DNA from: Spirochaetes bacterium GWB1_60_80
GTDB lineage: Bacteria > Spirochaetota > Spirochaetia > Treponematales > UBA12059
Direction: 5' to 3'
DNA length: 64,000 nucleotides
Assembly: GCA_001829185.1 (NCBI GenBank)
Contig: MIAR01000053.1
Span: 1-64,000 of the forward strand
A program made the position numbers and the translations under genes. The notes beneath the pieces were generated by a model that worked only from the letters and a program-made list of their open reading frames with translations, did not search any database and was not told where the DNA came from. Below, in pieces: positions 54,267 to 62,271 of the stretch. How positions within the stretch are numbered: the first letter of the stretch is position 1; each line of letters opens with the position of its first letter.

Positions 54267-55256
54267 CTACATGGTACCGTTGAGCCTGACGATGTCTTCT
54301 TTTTTACCCAGCACCACCAGGGTATCGCCGGTTGTCAGGCGTTCAACCGGCTGAGGGTTGAATACCATCTCGCCGTTGTGATGGCGGATAGCCACGATGA
54401 TGATGCCGTAGTCGCGCCGTAAGCCGCTCTCCACTAGGTTCTTTCCGGACAGCGGCGAATTTTCATGAATCCGGGCTTCCTCCATCATGAGGCCGAGCTT
54501 GTTGTCCATCATGGCAATGTCCATGAAGTCGACGACAGCCGGGCGGATCAGCACTTCGGCCATGCGTTTACCGCCGATCTGGTACGGCATGAGCACGCGG
54601 CTGGCCCCGGCCGTCAGCAGTTTTTTCTCCGATTTCTCGTCGGCCGCCCGGCTGAGAATGAAAAGATCCGGCCGGATATCCTTGGCCGCCAGTACGATAT
54701 AGACATTGTCGGCGTCGGATTGGACGGTGGTTACCACCCCTCGCGCCCGCATAATGCCAGCCTCGTGCAGGCTTTCGTCGACCGTTGCATCCATCGATAA
54801 AAAAAGATAACCGGCGCTTACAAGCTCCGGCACCAGGGACTGATCGTTGTCAAGCACCACGAATTTCACCCCGTTAGCCTGCAGTTCACGGCAGATCAGG
54901 CGGCCAATGCGGCCGTAGCCGCAGATAATATAGTGGTCCTTGAGGTGGGCTATGGTATGCTGCATTCGTTGCCTCCCGAAGCGGCGGGACAGCTCGCCTT
55001 CGACGAACATGGAAATGACGTTGCCGAGGGTATACGCCATGGTGGCGGTACCCGTGCAGATGGTAATGATGGTGACGACGCGGCCGGCCGAGCTAAAGGG
55101 CCGCAATTCCGAAAAGCCGACGGTGCTGATGGTGATGACCGTCATGTAGAATGACTCGAACAGCGACAACTTCTCGACCAGGAACAAGCCAATGGTCCCA
55201 AAGAGCAGGGTAAAGAGCAGCAAGCCTAAGGAAACCCGAATTTTGCGGTTGTCCAC
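54267..55256 (-). CDS. Two-helix K+ channel with TrkA-type RCK domains
   Basis: A 329-residue inner-membrane ion channel subunit. Two membrane helices flank a pore loop with filter ITISTVGFSE near residue 45. From about 107 a TrkA_N domain begins (HYIICGYGRIGRLICREL), binding NAD(H) or ATP. A TrkA_C domain fills the last 75 residues (GDTLVVLGKKEDI). Filter TVGF instead of TVGY still occurs in K+ channels. It starts 6 bp after the small DUF493 gene ends and is likely co-transcribed. Confidence 0.92.
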   Translation of the reverse strand: MDNRKIRVSLGLLLFTLLFGTIGLFLVEKLSLFESFYMTVITISTVGFSELRPFSSAGRVVTIITICTGTATMAYTLGNVISMFVEGELSRRFGRQRMQHTIAHLKDHYIICGYGRIGRLICRELQANGVKFVVLDNDQSLVPELVSAGYLFLSMDATVDESLHEAGIMRARGVVTTVQSDADNVYIVLAAKDIRPDLFILSRAADEKSEKKLLTAGASRVLMPYQIGGKRMAEVLIRPAVVDFMDIAMMDNKLGLMMEEARIHENSPLSGKNLVESGLRRDYGIIIVAIRHHNGEMVFNPQPVERLTTGDTLVVLGKKEDIVRLNGTM

Positions 55257-55262
55257 GTTTGG

Positions 55263-55562
55263 CTACAGCAAGGCCTTGACGCCCGGCAGGACGCCGATGG
55301 CGGCGTAAGCGGCGCGCATGCTGGCCTCGTCGGCGAAGCAGACCGGCACGGCCATCCGGCCGTAGGTACTACCGCTAGCCGGCAGGGTGCGCGGCAGTTG
55401 CGGCGCGGCGCGTTGCTTCTGGAGGATTTCCAGCACCTGCGGTTCAAGCAGGGCGCCCTGCGCCAGTACGTAGATGATGCGCAGTTCGAAGCTGACCGGG
55501 AATTGCAGGCGGGCGCCGCCGAAGGGGTCGTTGCCGCTGTCGTCGTCAATCATCTCGGGCAT
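55263..55562 (-). CDS. Small DUF493 (YbeD-like) family protein
   Basis: A 99-residue protein with ferredoxin-like strand-helix pattern. It has an opening LQFPVSFELRIIYVL, a middle YGRMAVPVCFADEASMRAAY and end LPGVKALL, all placed as in DUF493/YbeD. These small proteins are thought to act as regulators and the function is unknown. An AAGGGAG site precedes the ATG. Upstream a minus-strand TATAGT box near 55609 could be its -10. It is first of two genes with the K+ channel. Confidence 0.7.
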   Translation of the reverse strand: MPEMIDDDSGNDPFGGARLQFPVSFELRIIYVLAQGALLEPQVLEILQKQRAAPQLPRTLPASGSTYGRMAVPVCFADEASMRAAYAAIGVLPGVKALL

Positions 55563-55659
55563 GGCTGGTCGCTCCCTTGTTTGGAATTCGCTGTCTGGGC
55601 TTGACTATACAATAGCGAAAAGCGACTCGATACTCAAGCCGAAAAGCCCCCAGGGCCGC

Positions 55660-57330
55660 TTACGGCTGCGACTGGAAGTAGGCCTGGGCTCGTTCCACCA
55701 GGGCACAGTCCAGGCCGAGCATGGCGGCGATGGCCAGGGCATCGCTTGAATCCGACCGTTCTGGCTGGTCCGCCACCAATCGATAGCGCATGTGCCGGTT
55801 GATGCCGGCCAGGCGCTCTTCCAGGCGGCCACCATCGTCGGACAAGCAGGCAGCCTGATGGTCTAGCCCTTCCATGCGCAAGTAGAGGGCGGCCGGCAAG
55901 CGAGCGACGCCGCGGAAATGGGTGGTAAACAGGGCCAGAGTTCGGTCAGCCGGCAGCTTGGCGACCAAGTCCGTCGGCATCGCGGGTCGCGGGTTGGCGA
56001 GCCGAGGGCTGGCCGGCAGCGGCCGGGCGTAGGCCTCGACGATGGCCGACAACAAGGCTTCCGCCTCGTGCGACCCGGTGGTGCGCGCCAACTCGTCGAA
56101 GGCAATCAAGGCGTTGCGTAGCGGCCAGACGCGTTGGAAGCGCCATATCTCGAAGCCGAAGCCCGACAAGCCGGCCAGGCGCTCGCCGGCCAGCTCCCCG
56201 ACGTATTCGATGTGGTCAAAGACGCGGGTCTGGAAGGCAGCGGCCGGAACGTATAGGCCGGCTTGAGCTAGCAACTGGAAGAACAGCAGGCTCTTGAGCA
56301 CCACGGTCTTGCCACCCATGTTGGAGCCAAACAGCACCACCGCCGGCGCGCCGAATTCAGTCGACAGCGGCTGGTAGGCCAGGCCGAGGCGCTGGCACTC
56401 CAGCTGGCAGGGCAAGAAGCGCCCGTCGCGCACCCTCACGGCGGTCGCGGCGTCAAAGTCCGGGCGCACCAGAGCGAAGCGGCCAGCCAGCACAGCGCCG
56501 GCCCGGGCCAGATCAAAGCGGGTCACGGCCTGGACGGCCGAGCACAGGGCCGGCAAGGCGTCGACTACCAGGCCAGACAGCCGGCGCAGCACCTCGTTCT
56601 CGGTGGCCTGTTCCGCCGCCAGCAAACTTTCTCGGCGAGTGGCCAGGGCCAGACGCGCCGCGTTGGGCAGCAGCCGCACCAAGTAGGCAGCATCGTCGTA
56701 CGGCTCGACGCTACAGTGGGCGGCCAGGCTAAGCGGGTCCGGCAATAGCTGCCGGTCGGCAACCAAGAATTCGCGGCCGGCGAAGACCAAACCGAACTCC
56801 CGCTCTACCAAGCCAGTCTGGTGCTCCAGGCTGGCCAACAGCTCGTCGTCCAATCCGCGCAGGTCGGAACGCAGCGCAGCCAGGTCTGGGTGGTAGGCGT
56901 CGGCCAGGAAAAAAGTCTCGGCGTCGGAGCCGCCCATATCGAGGGCGGTGGCCAGCTCGCGGCCGGCCGGCACCAAACCAAAGCCGGCGGCCACTGCGGC
57001 CGGCAGGCGTTGCAGCAGCCCCCGGTAGTTGGCCAGGAACTTCTTGAACTGGAACAGCTCCAGCTGCTCATACTCGTCCTTGGGTACAAGCGGCAGGCGC
57101 GGCAGGCGCTTTAAGTGGTAGCTAACCCGGTCCAGGCCGACGACATCCTGGGCCGCCGCTTCCAGCCAGCCGATAGCGGCGGCGATGTCGTCATGCCGGT
57201 GGTTGATAGTTGCCGCGTCGTTGAATACCGCCCGTCGGCCCACCTCGTCGCGCCCCCAGGGCGTCAGTGGCTCGTAACAGCGCCAGAAATCCTCGAGCTG
57301 GGCGAAACTCCAGGCATCGTGTACGGTCAT
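55660..57330 (-). CDS. kamC: MutS-like ATPase, lysine 5,6-aminomutase reactivase KamC
   Basis: A 556-residue protein of the MutS fold. The C-terminal ATPase has a Walker A VVLFGSNMGGKTVVLKSL near residue 330 and a Walker B-like NALIAFDELARTTGSHEAEALL near 405. The mismatch-recognition N-domain of true MutS is absent. In lysine-fermenting bacteria this MutS-like protein (KamC) pairs with KamB to reactivate B12-dependent lysine 5,6-aminomutase; I base the name on that context. It starts 1 bp after the kamB stop. No kamD or kamE genes follow. Confidence 0.78.
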   Translation of the reverse strand: MTVHDAWSFAQLEDFWRCYEPLTPWGRDEVGRRAVFNDAATINHRHDDIAAAIGWLEAAAQDVVGLDRVSYHLKRLPRLPLVPKDEYEQLELFQFKKFLANYRGLLQRLPAAVAAGFGLVPAGRELATALDMGGSDAETFFLADAYHPDLAALRSDLRGLDDELLASLEHQTGLVEREFGLVFAGREFLVADRQLLPDPLSLAAHCSVEPYDDAAYLVRLLPNAARLALATRRESLLAAEQATENEVLRRLSGLVVDALPALCSAVQAVTRFDLARAGAVLAGRFALVRPDFDAATAVRVRDGRFLPCQLECQRLGLAYQPLSTEFGAPAVVLFGSNMGGKTVVLKSLLFFQLLAQAGLYVPAAAFQTRVFDHIEYVGELAGERLAGLSGFGFEIWRFQRVWPLRNALIAFDELARTTGSHEAEALLSAIVEAYARPLPASPRLANPRPAMPTDLVAKLPADRTLALFTTHFRGVARLPAALYLRMEGLDHQAACLSDDGGRLEERLAGINRHMRYRLVADQPERSDSSDALAIAAMLGLDCALVERAQAYFQSQP

Positions 57331-57331
57331 G

Positions 57332-58309
57332 TCAGCGGTCTCCTGTCAGAGGCTCGGCCAGCCGGTAAGGATTGAACAGCAAACGCTGCTGGATGAACGG
57401 ATCGGGCAAGCGCCGGGCTACTTCGTCGTCGTCGACGCCGCGCGTTACCGCCACCAGGGCGACGCACTCGATGGCCGCGCGCGAGTAGAGTTGCCGCCCA
57501 GCCAGGCCGGCGCGTAGTTCGGCGGCCGTCAGGAATATTTTGGTAAAGTCCTCGACCACCAAGCGGCGGCAGGCGGCAGGCAGTCGCTGTAGGCTTTCGC
57601 TTGTCAGGGCGTCGGCTAGGCTGTAGAGGGCCGGGTCGGCGCTGGCCTGATCGGCTATAGCGGCGCCGGCTTGGTCGGCCGCGGCCTCCAGCGCCAGGGC
57701 CGTTTCCCCAGCCGGCGCGGCCGGCAGTTGCAGGAGCAGCGCCAGGCGTTGCAGGCGCTCTACGGCCCGGTTCAGCCCGGCCCGGTCAAGCCGCAGGACG
57801 TAGGCCAGGCGGGCGTCGGGAACGGCCGCCAGCTGGGTGATACGGTTGATGGCGCCGTCCACCAGAATGGTGCAGCCGGCCAGCTCGGCGCGCAGCCAGG
57901 CGATAGCCGCGCCTAGGCCGGCGTTGCCCTCCGGCCCTACCAGGGCCGCCAGGCCGGGCCGCGTTGCCCGGGCAATGCAGCAGCGTCCCAAGGCGCCGCT
58001 GCCGGGCACCAGGGCGACGATTTCCGGGCAACAGCCACCGGCGCGCAGGAAACGCTCTACGGTTATATAATAATCGCCCACTTGCAGCGGGGCGCCGGGC
58101 TTGCGCTGGCCGGATAACCAGTCGCGCACCTCGCCGTCGTAGCCGACGGTCAGCAAGGCCAGCGGCCAGCTGCGCCCGGCTTCGGCGCGGGCCTGACGCC
58201 AGGCAGCCAGGGCGGCCAGGAGGAAGCTAGTCTTGCCGCAGTTCTTCTCCGGCCCGGTCACGAAGGTGACCTGTCCAGTCAGAGCGGCGGGATCGAAAGC
58301 GCGTTTCAT
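57332..58309 (-). CDS. kamB: P-loop protein KamB, lysine 5,6-aminomutase reactivase subunit
   Basis: A 325-residue protein with an N-terminal P-loop TGPEKNCGKTSFLLAALAAW (residues 19-38), as in small GTPase/ATPase-like activators. A central nucleotide-binding core follows (LVDGAINRITQLAAVPDARLAYVL near 150). The C-terminal part (LVVEDFTKIFLTAAELRAGL) is unassigned. It sits between kamA and kamC in the usual order and should help release damaged cobalamin from the aminomutase. The ATG has no strong ribosome-binding site and lies 60 bp after kamA. Confidence 0.75.
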   Translation of the reverse strand: MKRAFDPAALTGQVTFVTGPEKNCGKTSFLLAALAAWRQARAEAGRSWPLALLTVGYDGEVRDWLSGQRKPGAPLQVGDYYITVERFLRAGGCCPEIVALVPGSGALGRCCIARATRPGLAALVGPEGNAGLGAAIAWLRAELAGCTILVDGAINRITQLAAVPDARLAYVLRLDRAGLNRAVERLQRLALLLQLPAAPAGETALALEAAADQAGAAIADQASADPALYSLADALTSESLQRLPAACRRLVVEDFTKIFLTAAELRAGLAGRQLYSRAAIECVALVAVTRGVDDDEVARRLPDPFIQQRLLFNPYRLAEPLTGDR

Positions 58310-58369
58310 AGCGAGTGGAGCCAGGTCGGCCGCCGGATGTCGGGATCAGCCCGGCGGCTGGCCAGACTA

Positions 58370-59671
58370 CTACGGATTATGCGTGCCGCGCGGCGTCTGG
58401 CTGGACGAGTTGCGGGCGGCGCGTACCAGGTTCTTCGGTTCGAGGACTTTCTCGTCGCCAGACAGCAGCCGAGCTACGCCGCAGGTGGCATTGAGCTGCG
58501 CCTCATCGTAGCAGATCCGGCACATGCCGCAATTTTCGTGATAATCGGTCGGTTCGTCGTAGGTGGTGATGACGCCTTCGTAGTTGCGCAACACCACGCG
58601 CCGGTCGTTGCTAGTTATCAGATAATTCGGCATGACCGGCGTCTTGCCGCCACCGCCGGGCGCGTCGACGACAAAGGTGGGTACGGCCAGGCCGCTGGTA
58701 TGGCCGCGCAGGTTCTCGATAATCTCGATGCCCTTGCTGACCGGCGTGCGGAAATGGCTGATACCGCGCGACAGGTCGCATTGGTAGATATAGTACGGCC
58801 GGACGCGGATAGTCAGCAGTTTCTGCATCAGCTTCTTCATCACCACCGGGCAGTCGTTGACGTCCTTGAGAAGCACGCTCTGGTTACCGAGGGAGATGCC
58901 GGCGTCGGCCAGCTTGCGGCAGGCCTCCCTGGCCTCGGTCGTGATCTCGCGCGGCGTATTGAAGTGGGTATTGAGGTAGATCGGGTGATATTTTTTAAGC
59001 ATGTTCACCAGGCTGTCGGTGATGCGCTGCGGCATGACCACCGGGGTGCGGCTGCCGATGCGGATGATCTCGACGTGGGGGATGGCGCGGATCTTCTGGA
59101 TGATGCGCTCCAGCTTCTCGTCGGACAGCACCAGCGGGTCGCCGCCGGAGATAAGCACGTCGCGCACGATGGGGGTCTTGCGGATGTACTCGATGGCGGC
59201 GTCGACGTGGTCGTCGATCATATTCATGTCTTCCTCGCCGACGATGCGGCGGCGGGTGCAGTGGCGGCAATTCATGGAACAGATGTGCGTCACCAGCAAC
59301 AGGACGCGGTCCGGGTAACGGTGGGTCAGGCCGGGCACCGGGCTGTCGGCGTCCTCGTGCAGCGGATCATCCTGGTCGCTTTCGTCGAAATGGGTTTCGC
59401 TTAAGCGCGGTATGGCCTGAAGGCGCACCGGGCAAGTCGGATTCTTGCGGTCGATGATAGACGCGTAGTAGGGCGTGATGGCCATGCGGAAGACCTTGAG
59501 CACCTCGACGATGTCGGTCTTGTCCTTGTCGGTGAGGGGGATCACCTTGGCCAAGGTATCAACATCCTTGATGTTGTTTTTCATCTGCCAATGCCAATCG
59601 TTCCACTGCTCGGGCGCCACGTCCTTGTACAGCGGAATATCTTTATAATTATATGACGGATAATCGTGCAT
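58370..59671 (-). CDS. kamA: Lysine 2,3-aminomutase KamA
   Basis: A 433-residue radical SAM, PLP-dependent enzyme converting L-lysine to L-beta-lysine, the first step of lysine fermentation. The cluster motif CSMNCRHC begins near residue 134. The PLP-binding Lys is in the PGGGGKTP segment near 339. The N-terminal part (EQWNDWHWQMKNNIKDVDTL) is the classic family opening. An AGGAG site precedes the ATG. It follows kce by 64 bp and precedes kamB. Radical SAM aminomutases of similar length with a biosynthetic or EF-P role exist, but kce and kdd beside it argue for catabolism. Confidence 0.95.
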   Translation of the reverse strand: MHDYPSYNYKDIPLYKDVAPEQWNDWHWQMKNNIKDVDTLAKVIPLTDKDKTDIVEVLKVFRMAITPYYASIIDRKNPTCPVRLQAIPRLSETHFDESDQDDPLHEDADSPVPGLTHRYPDRVLLLVTHICSMNCRHCTRRRIVGEEDMNMIDDHVDAAIEYIRKTPIVRDVLISGGDPLVLSDEKLERIIQKIRAIPHVEIIRIGSRTPVVMPQRITDSLVNMLKKYHPIYLNTHFNTPREITTEAREACRKLADAGISLGNQSVLLKDVNDCPVVMKKLMQKLLTIRVRPYYIYQCDLSRGISHFRTPVSKGIEIIENLRGHTSGLAVPTFVVDAPGGGGKTPVMPNYLITSNDRRVVLRNYEGVITTYDEPTDYHENCGMCRICYDEAQLNATCGVARLLSGDEKVLEPKNLVRAARNSSSQTPRGTHNP

Positions 59672-59735
59672 GATCTTCTCTCCTTGCGGGGGCAGGCGAG
59701 GCGAAAAAGGCCGGCTGCCCTATACTAGGCCTGAC

Positions 59736-60563
59736 TCAGGCTTTCAATTTCAAGTAACTGCGCACTTCGTCCGGCGTGGCTGGCACCAGGCCGGCCTCAT
59801 GGCCAATGCGGGCGGCGCGCTCGACCAGCTGGGCGTTGCTGGTGGCCAGGACGCCCTTGCTGAAGAAAACATTATCCTCAAAGCCGACGCGGATCCAGCC
59901 GCCGTTGGCGATGGCGCCGTACTGGGCGGGCAGCGAGGAGCGGCCGATACCCATGACGGTGAAGTCGGCGCCGGCCGGCATAGCGCGCATGAAGGCCGAC
60001 AGATTCTCGACGGTGTAAGGCACGGCGCCAGGCACGTTGAGCACGAAGCCATAGTGATAGGGCTCGGCCAGCAAGCCTTCTTTGATAAGGTAGTGGCTGG
60101 CGTAAACGTGGCCAAGGTCGAAGCACTCCAGGGTGGCGCGCACTTTGTGCTTGCGGAAGGCGGCGGCGAAATCGCGCATCACCGGCAAGGTGTTGACGAT
60201 ATACTCGTCGCCGAAGTTGACGGTGCCGCAGTCCAGGGAAGCCATCTCCGGCTCCAGCTCCATGACTGGCTGCAGGCGCTCGGCGGCGGTATCGCCGACG
60301 GCGCCGCCGGTGGTGATCTCGATAATGATGTCCGTCTTGCGGCGGATCTGCTCGATGGCGTCGCGGAAACGGGCGACGTTCTGGGTGGGTTGCCCGCGGT
60401 CGTCGCGGACGTGCAGGTGCAGGATGGCGGCGCCGGCGACGCGGCACTCCTCGGCGGTGCGGGCGACCTCTTCCGGCGTAATCGGCAAAGCCGGGTTCTG
60501 CTGCTTGGTCGTCTCGGCGCCGGTACAGGCGCAGGTTATAACAAATTTGCCATTCATCGGCAT
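59736..60563 (-). CDS. kce: 3-keto-5-aminohexanoate cleavage enzyme Kce
   Basis: A 275-residue BKACE (DUF849) family enzyme. It condenses (5S)-5-amino-3-oxohexanoate with acetyl-CoA to give L-3-aminobutyryl-CoA and acetoacetate. The Zn-binding HLHVRD motif lies near residue 44, EITTGG near 78, LDCGTVNFG near 108 and GIGRSSLPAQY near 200. AGGAGG fixes the start at the ATG at 60563, although the frame opens at 60596. It is second in the lysine operon after kdd, with an unusually long 462-bp gap in front. Confidence 0.95.
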   Translation of the reverse strand: MPMNGKFVITCACTGAETTKQQNPALPITPEEVARTAEECRVAGAAILHLHVRDDRGQPTQNVARFRDAIEQIRRKTDIIIEITTGGAVGDTAAERLQPVMELEPEMASLDCGTVNFGDEYIVNTLPVMRDFAAAFRKHKVRATLECFDLGHVYASHYLIKEGLLAEPYHYGFVLNVPGAVPYTVENLSAFMRAMPAGADFTVMGIGRSSLPAQYGAIANGGWIRVGFEDNVFFSKGVLATSNAQLVERAARIGHEAGLVPATPDEVRSYLKLKA

Positions 60564-60742
60564 GGAAACCTCCTGGAATTCGACGGTAATCGACATCGAA
60601 GGACGCTAGCGGCGGGAAGTCCCGTCGGACGCGTCCTCAGGGTGGCTTGTAATGGTCTCGTCCATTAGCCGCACAGCGGCAACCACCGGAACCGGGAGCG
60701 GGATAGGCCGTCCGCCGCAAGGGCGCATCGCCGGAATCCTCG

Positions 60743-60778
60743 CTCGCCGCGCCAGGGACGGGGAGCCCCTGGGGCGAG
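60743..60778 (-). other. Strong hairpin in the kdd-kce gap
   Basis: The 462-bp interval 60564-61025 has no gene I can support; a short minus-strand frame (60606-60788) has no recognisable product. A hairpin of CTCGCC/GGCGAG outer and CCAGGG/CCCTGG inner arms lies in the middle (60743-60778), without a T-tract. It could be an RNA-processing or regulatory element within the operon transcript. Confidence 0.35.
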
Positions 60779-61025
60779 AGACAGCCATCAGCCTACCGGC
60801 CGCGTAACCGCCACCTCACTTTTACTTCGTCGCGCATCGATTCGGTGCCATCGACGGACAACCACACTGAACCGGGAGATGAACTGCCCCCGCCAATGCC
60901 ACCGTAACGGTGGATCGGCTCGTCATCCTCCCAACGCGCGCTCGTGCTCCAGCATGCCTTCTCCCGTCATGCCGAACCATTTTTACCTAGTGCCGCCAGC
61001 CGAAACCCAGCCGGGGCGAAGCCAA

Positions 61026-62066
61026 TCACTTGACGTACTGTTCCTCGAAATACTTCCGCAGCTGGGCGTTTTCGCGCAGTTCCCAGAGCGTGATCTCGGC
61101 GTGGTCCTTGGTGTAGCCGTTGCCGATAATCATGAGCACGTCCTTGCCAATACCTTCGGCGCCGAGGGCGGCGCGGGTGAAGCTGGTGGCCATGCTGAAG
61201 AAATAGACGATACCGTTGTCGCGCACCGGCAAGATGGAGGCCATCTCGCAGCCTTCCAGGTTGACGCAGTTGATGACGATGTCGACTTCCTTGCCGTTGT
61301 TAGCCTTGAGCACGGCTTCGAGAACCTCGACCGGCTTAGTGGAGTCAGCCATGGCGATCTCGTGGCAGAGCTTCATGTCGCGCAGCGGTTTGACGTACTT
61401 CTCGTTGCGGATATTGGCGATAACGCGACCGGTGGGTCCGACGCGCTTCATGGCTTCGTAGCAGCACATCAGGCCGGACTTGCCGCCGGCGCCGAGCACC
61501 AGGACGGAGTCGCCGGGTTTCACGAGCTTGGCGGTCTGGGCCGGAGCGCCCGCGATGTCGAGGGCGGCCAGAGCCAGACCTTCGTCCATGTCGGTGGGGA
61601 GCTTGGCGTAGATGCCGGACTCGAAGAGGATGGCCTGGCCGTCGATGAGCACGCGGTCGACGTCGGACATCACCTTGGTGATCTTGTTGATCTTGAGCGG
61701 GGTGAGCGAGAGTGAAACCAGGCTGGCGATCTTGTCGCCGACCTTCAGATCGCGGTCCTTCAGGGCGGAACCGATCTTAGCCACCTTGCCGATGAGCATG
61801 CCGCCGGAGCCGGTTACCGGATTCTGCTGCTTGCCGCGCTCGGCGACGATGGACATGATCTTGGCGGCGATCTTCTGCTCGTCATGGCCGGCCTCGGTCT
61901 CGATCTGCGTAAAGCTGGCCGAGTCGATGTTCAAGGCGATGACGTCGAGCAGTATCTCGTTGTCGTAGACCGTGCTCATGTCATTGTTGATCCGCTTGGC
62001 TGTCTGCGGCATGGCACCGACCGGCTCGATGACGCGGTGGGTACCGTACTTGCTTCCCATTGGCAT
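61026..62066 (-). CDS. kdd: L-erythro-3,5-diaminohexanoate dehydrogenase Kdd
   Basis: A 346-residue NAD-dependent enzyme that oxidatively deaminates L-erythro-3,5-diaminohexanoate to (5S)-5-amino-3-oxohexanoate, feeding Kce. It has a zinc-independent alcohol-dehydrogenase-like fold with the Rossmann motif VLVLGAGGKSGLM near residue 185. The family start MGSKYGTHRVIEP and GSGGMLIGKV near 85 are present. GAGGTTTT-type RBS (AGGAGG, 9 bases upstream) precedes the ATG. It is the first gene of the operon, with a good promoter at 62113. Confidence 0.95.
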   Translation of the reverse strand: MPMGSKYGTHRVIEPVGAMPQTAKRINNDMSTVYDNEILLDVIALNIDSASFTQIETEAGHDEQKIAAKIMSIVAERGKQQNPVTGSGGMLIGKVAKIGSALKDRDLKVGDKIASLVSLSLTPLKINKITKVMSDVDRVLIDGQAILFESGIYAKLPTDMDEGLALAALDIAGAPAQTAKLVKPGDSVLVLGAGGKSGLMCCYEAMKRVGPTGRVIANIRNEKYVKPLRDMKLCHEIAMADSTKPVEVLEAVLKANNGKEVDIVINCVNLEGCEMASILPVRDNGIVYFFSMATSFTRAALGAEGIGKDVLMIIGNGYTKDHAEITLWELRENAQLRKYFEEQYVK

Positions 62067-62112
62067 AAAACCTCCTAAAATGGCTGATTTGCCGCCGAAG
62101 GGCGGCCATAAC

Positions 62113-62141
62113 GTTATAAACCGCTACGTGGCGGACGTCAA
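62113..62141 (-). promoter_or_regulatory. Promoter of the lysine-fermentation operon
   Basis: On the minus strand, TTGACG (62136-62141) and TATAAC (62113-62118) have a 17-bp spacer, 47 bases before kdd. A 6-bp stem GCCGCC/GGCGGC with a CTTC loop (about 62092-62107) lies in the leader. No lysine riboswitch is recognisable. Confidence 0.65.
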
Positions 62142-62271
62142 GCAGCAACTTTCTCCCGGTAACGACCCGGCTGCGTCACGGCCGGCTTGCCTTTTCCGGC
62201 CATCGGCATTAAAACTGAACTAGAGGCGGCTTGCAGCGCAGACTGCCGCCACCGGCAAATTGGGAGGAATC

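Noticed and set aside
60879-61715. 278-residue plus-strand frame opposite kdd
   Set aside because: It is antisense to a clear kdd gene and has shadow-like composition.
62067-62230. Lysine riboswitch upstream of kdd
   Set aside because: The promoter lies only about 47 bases before the start, too close for a lysine riboswitch, and no core motif is seen.
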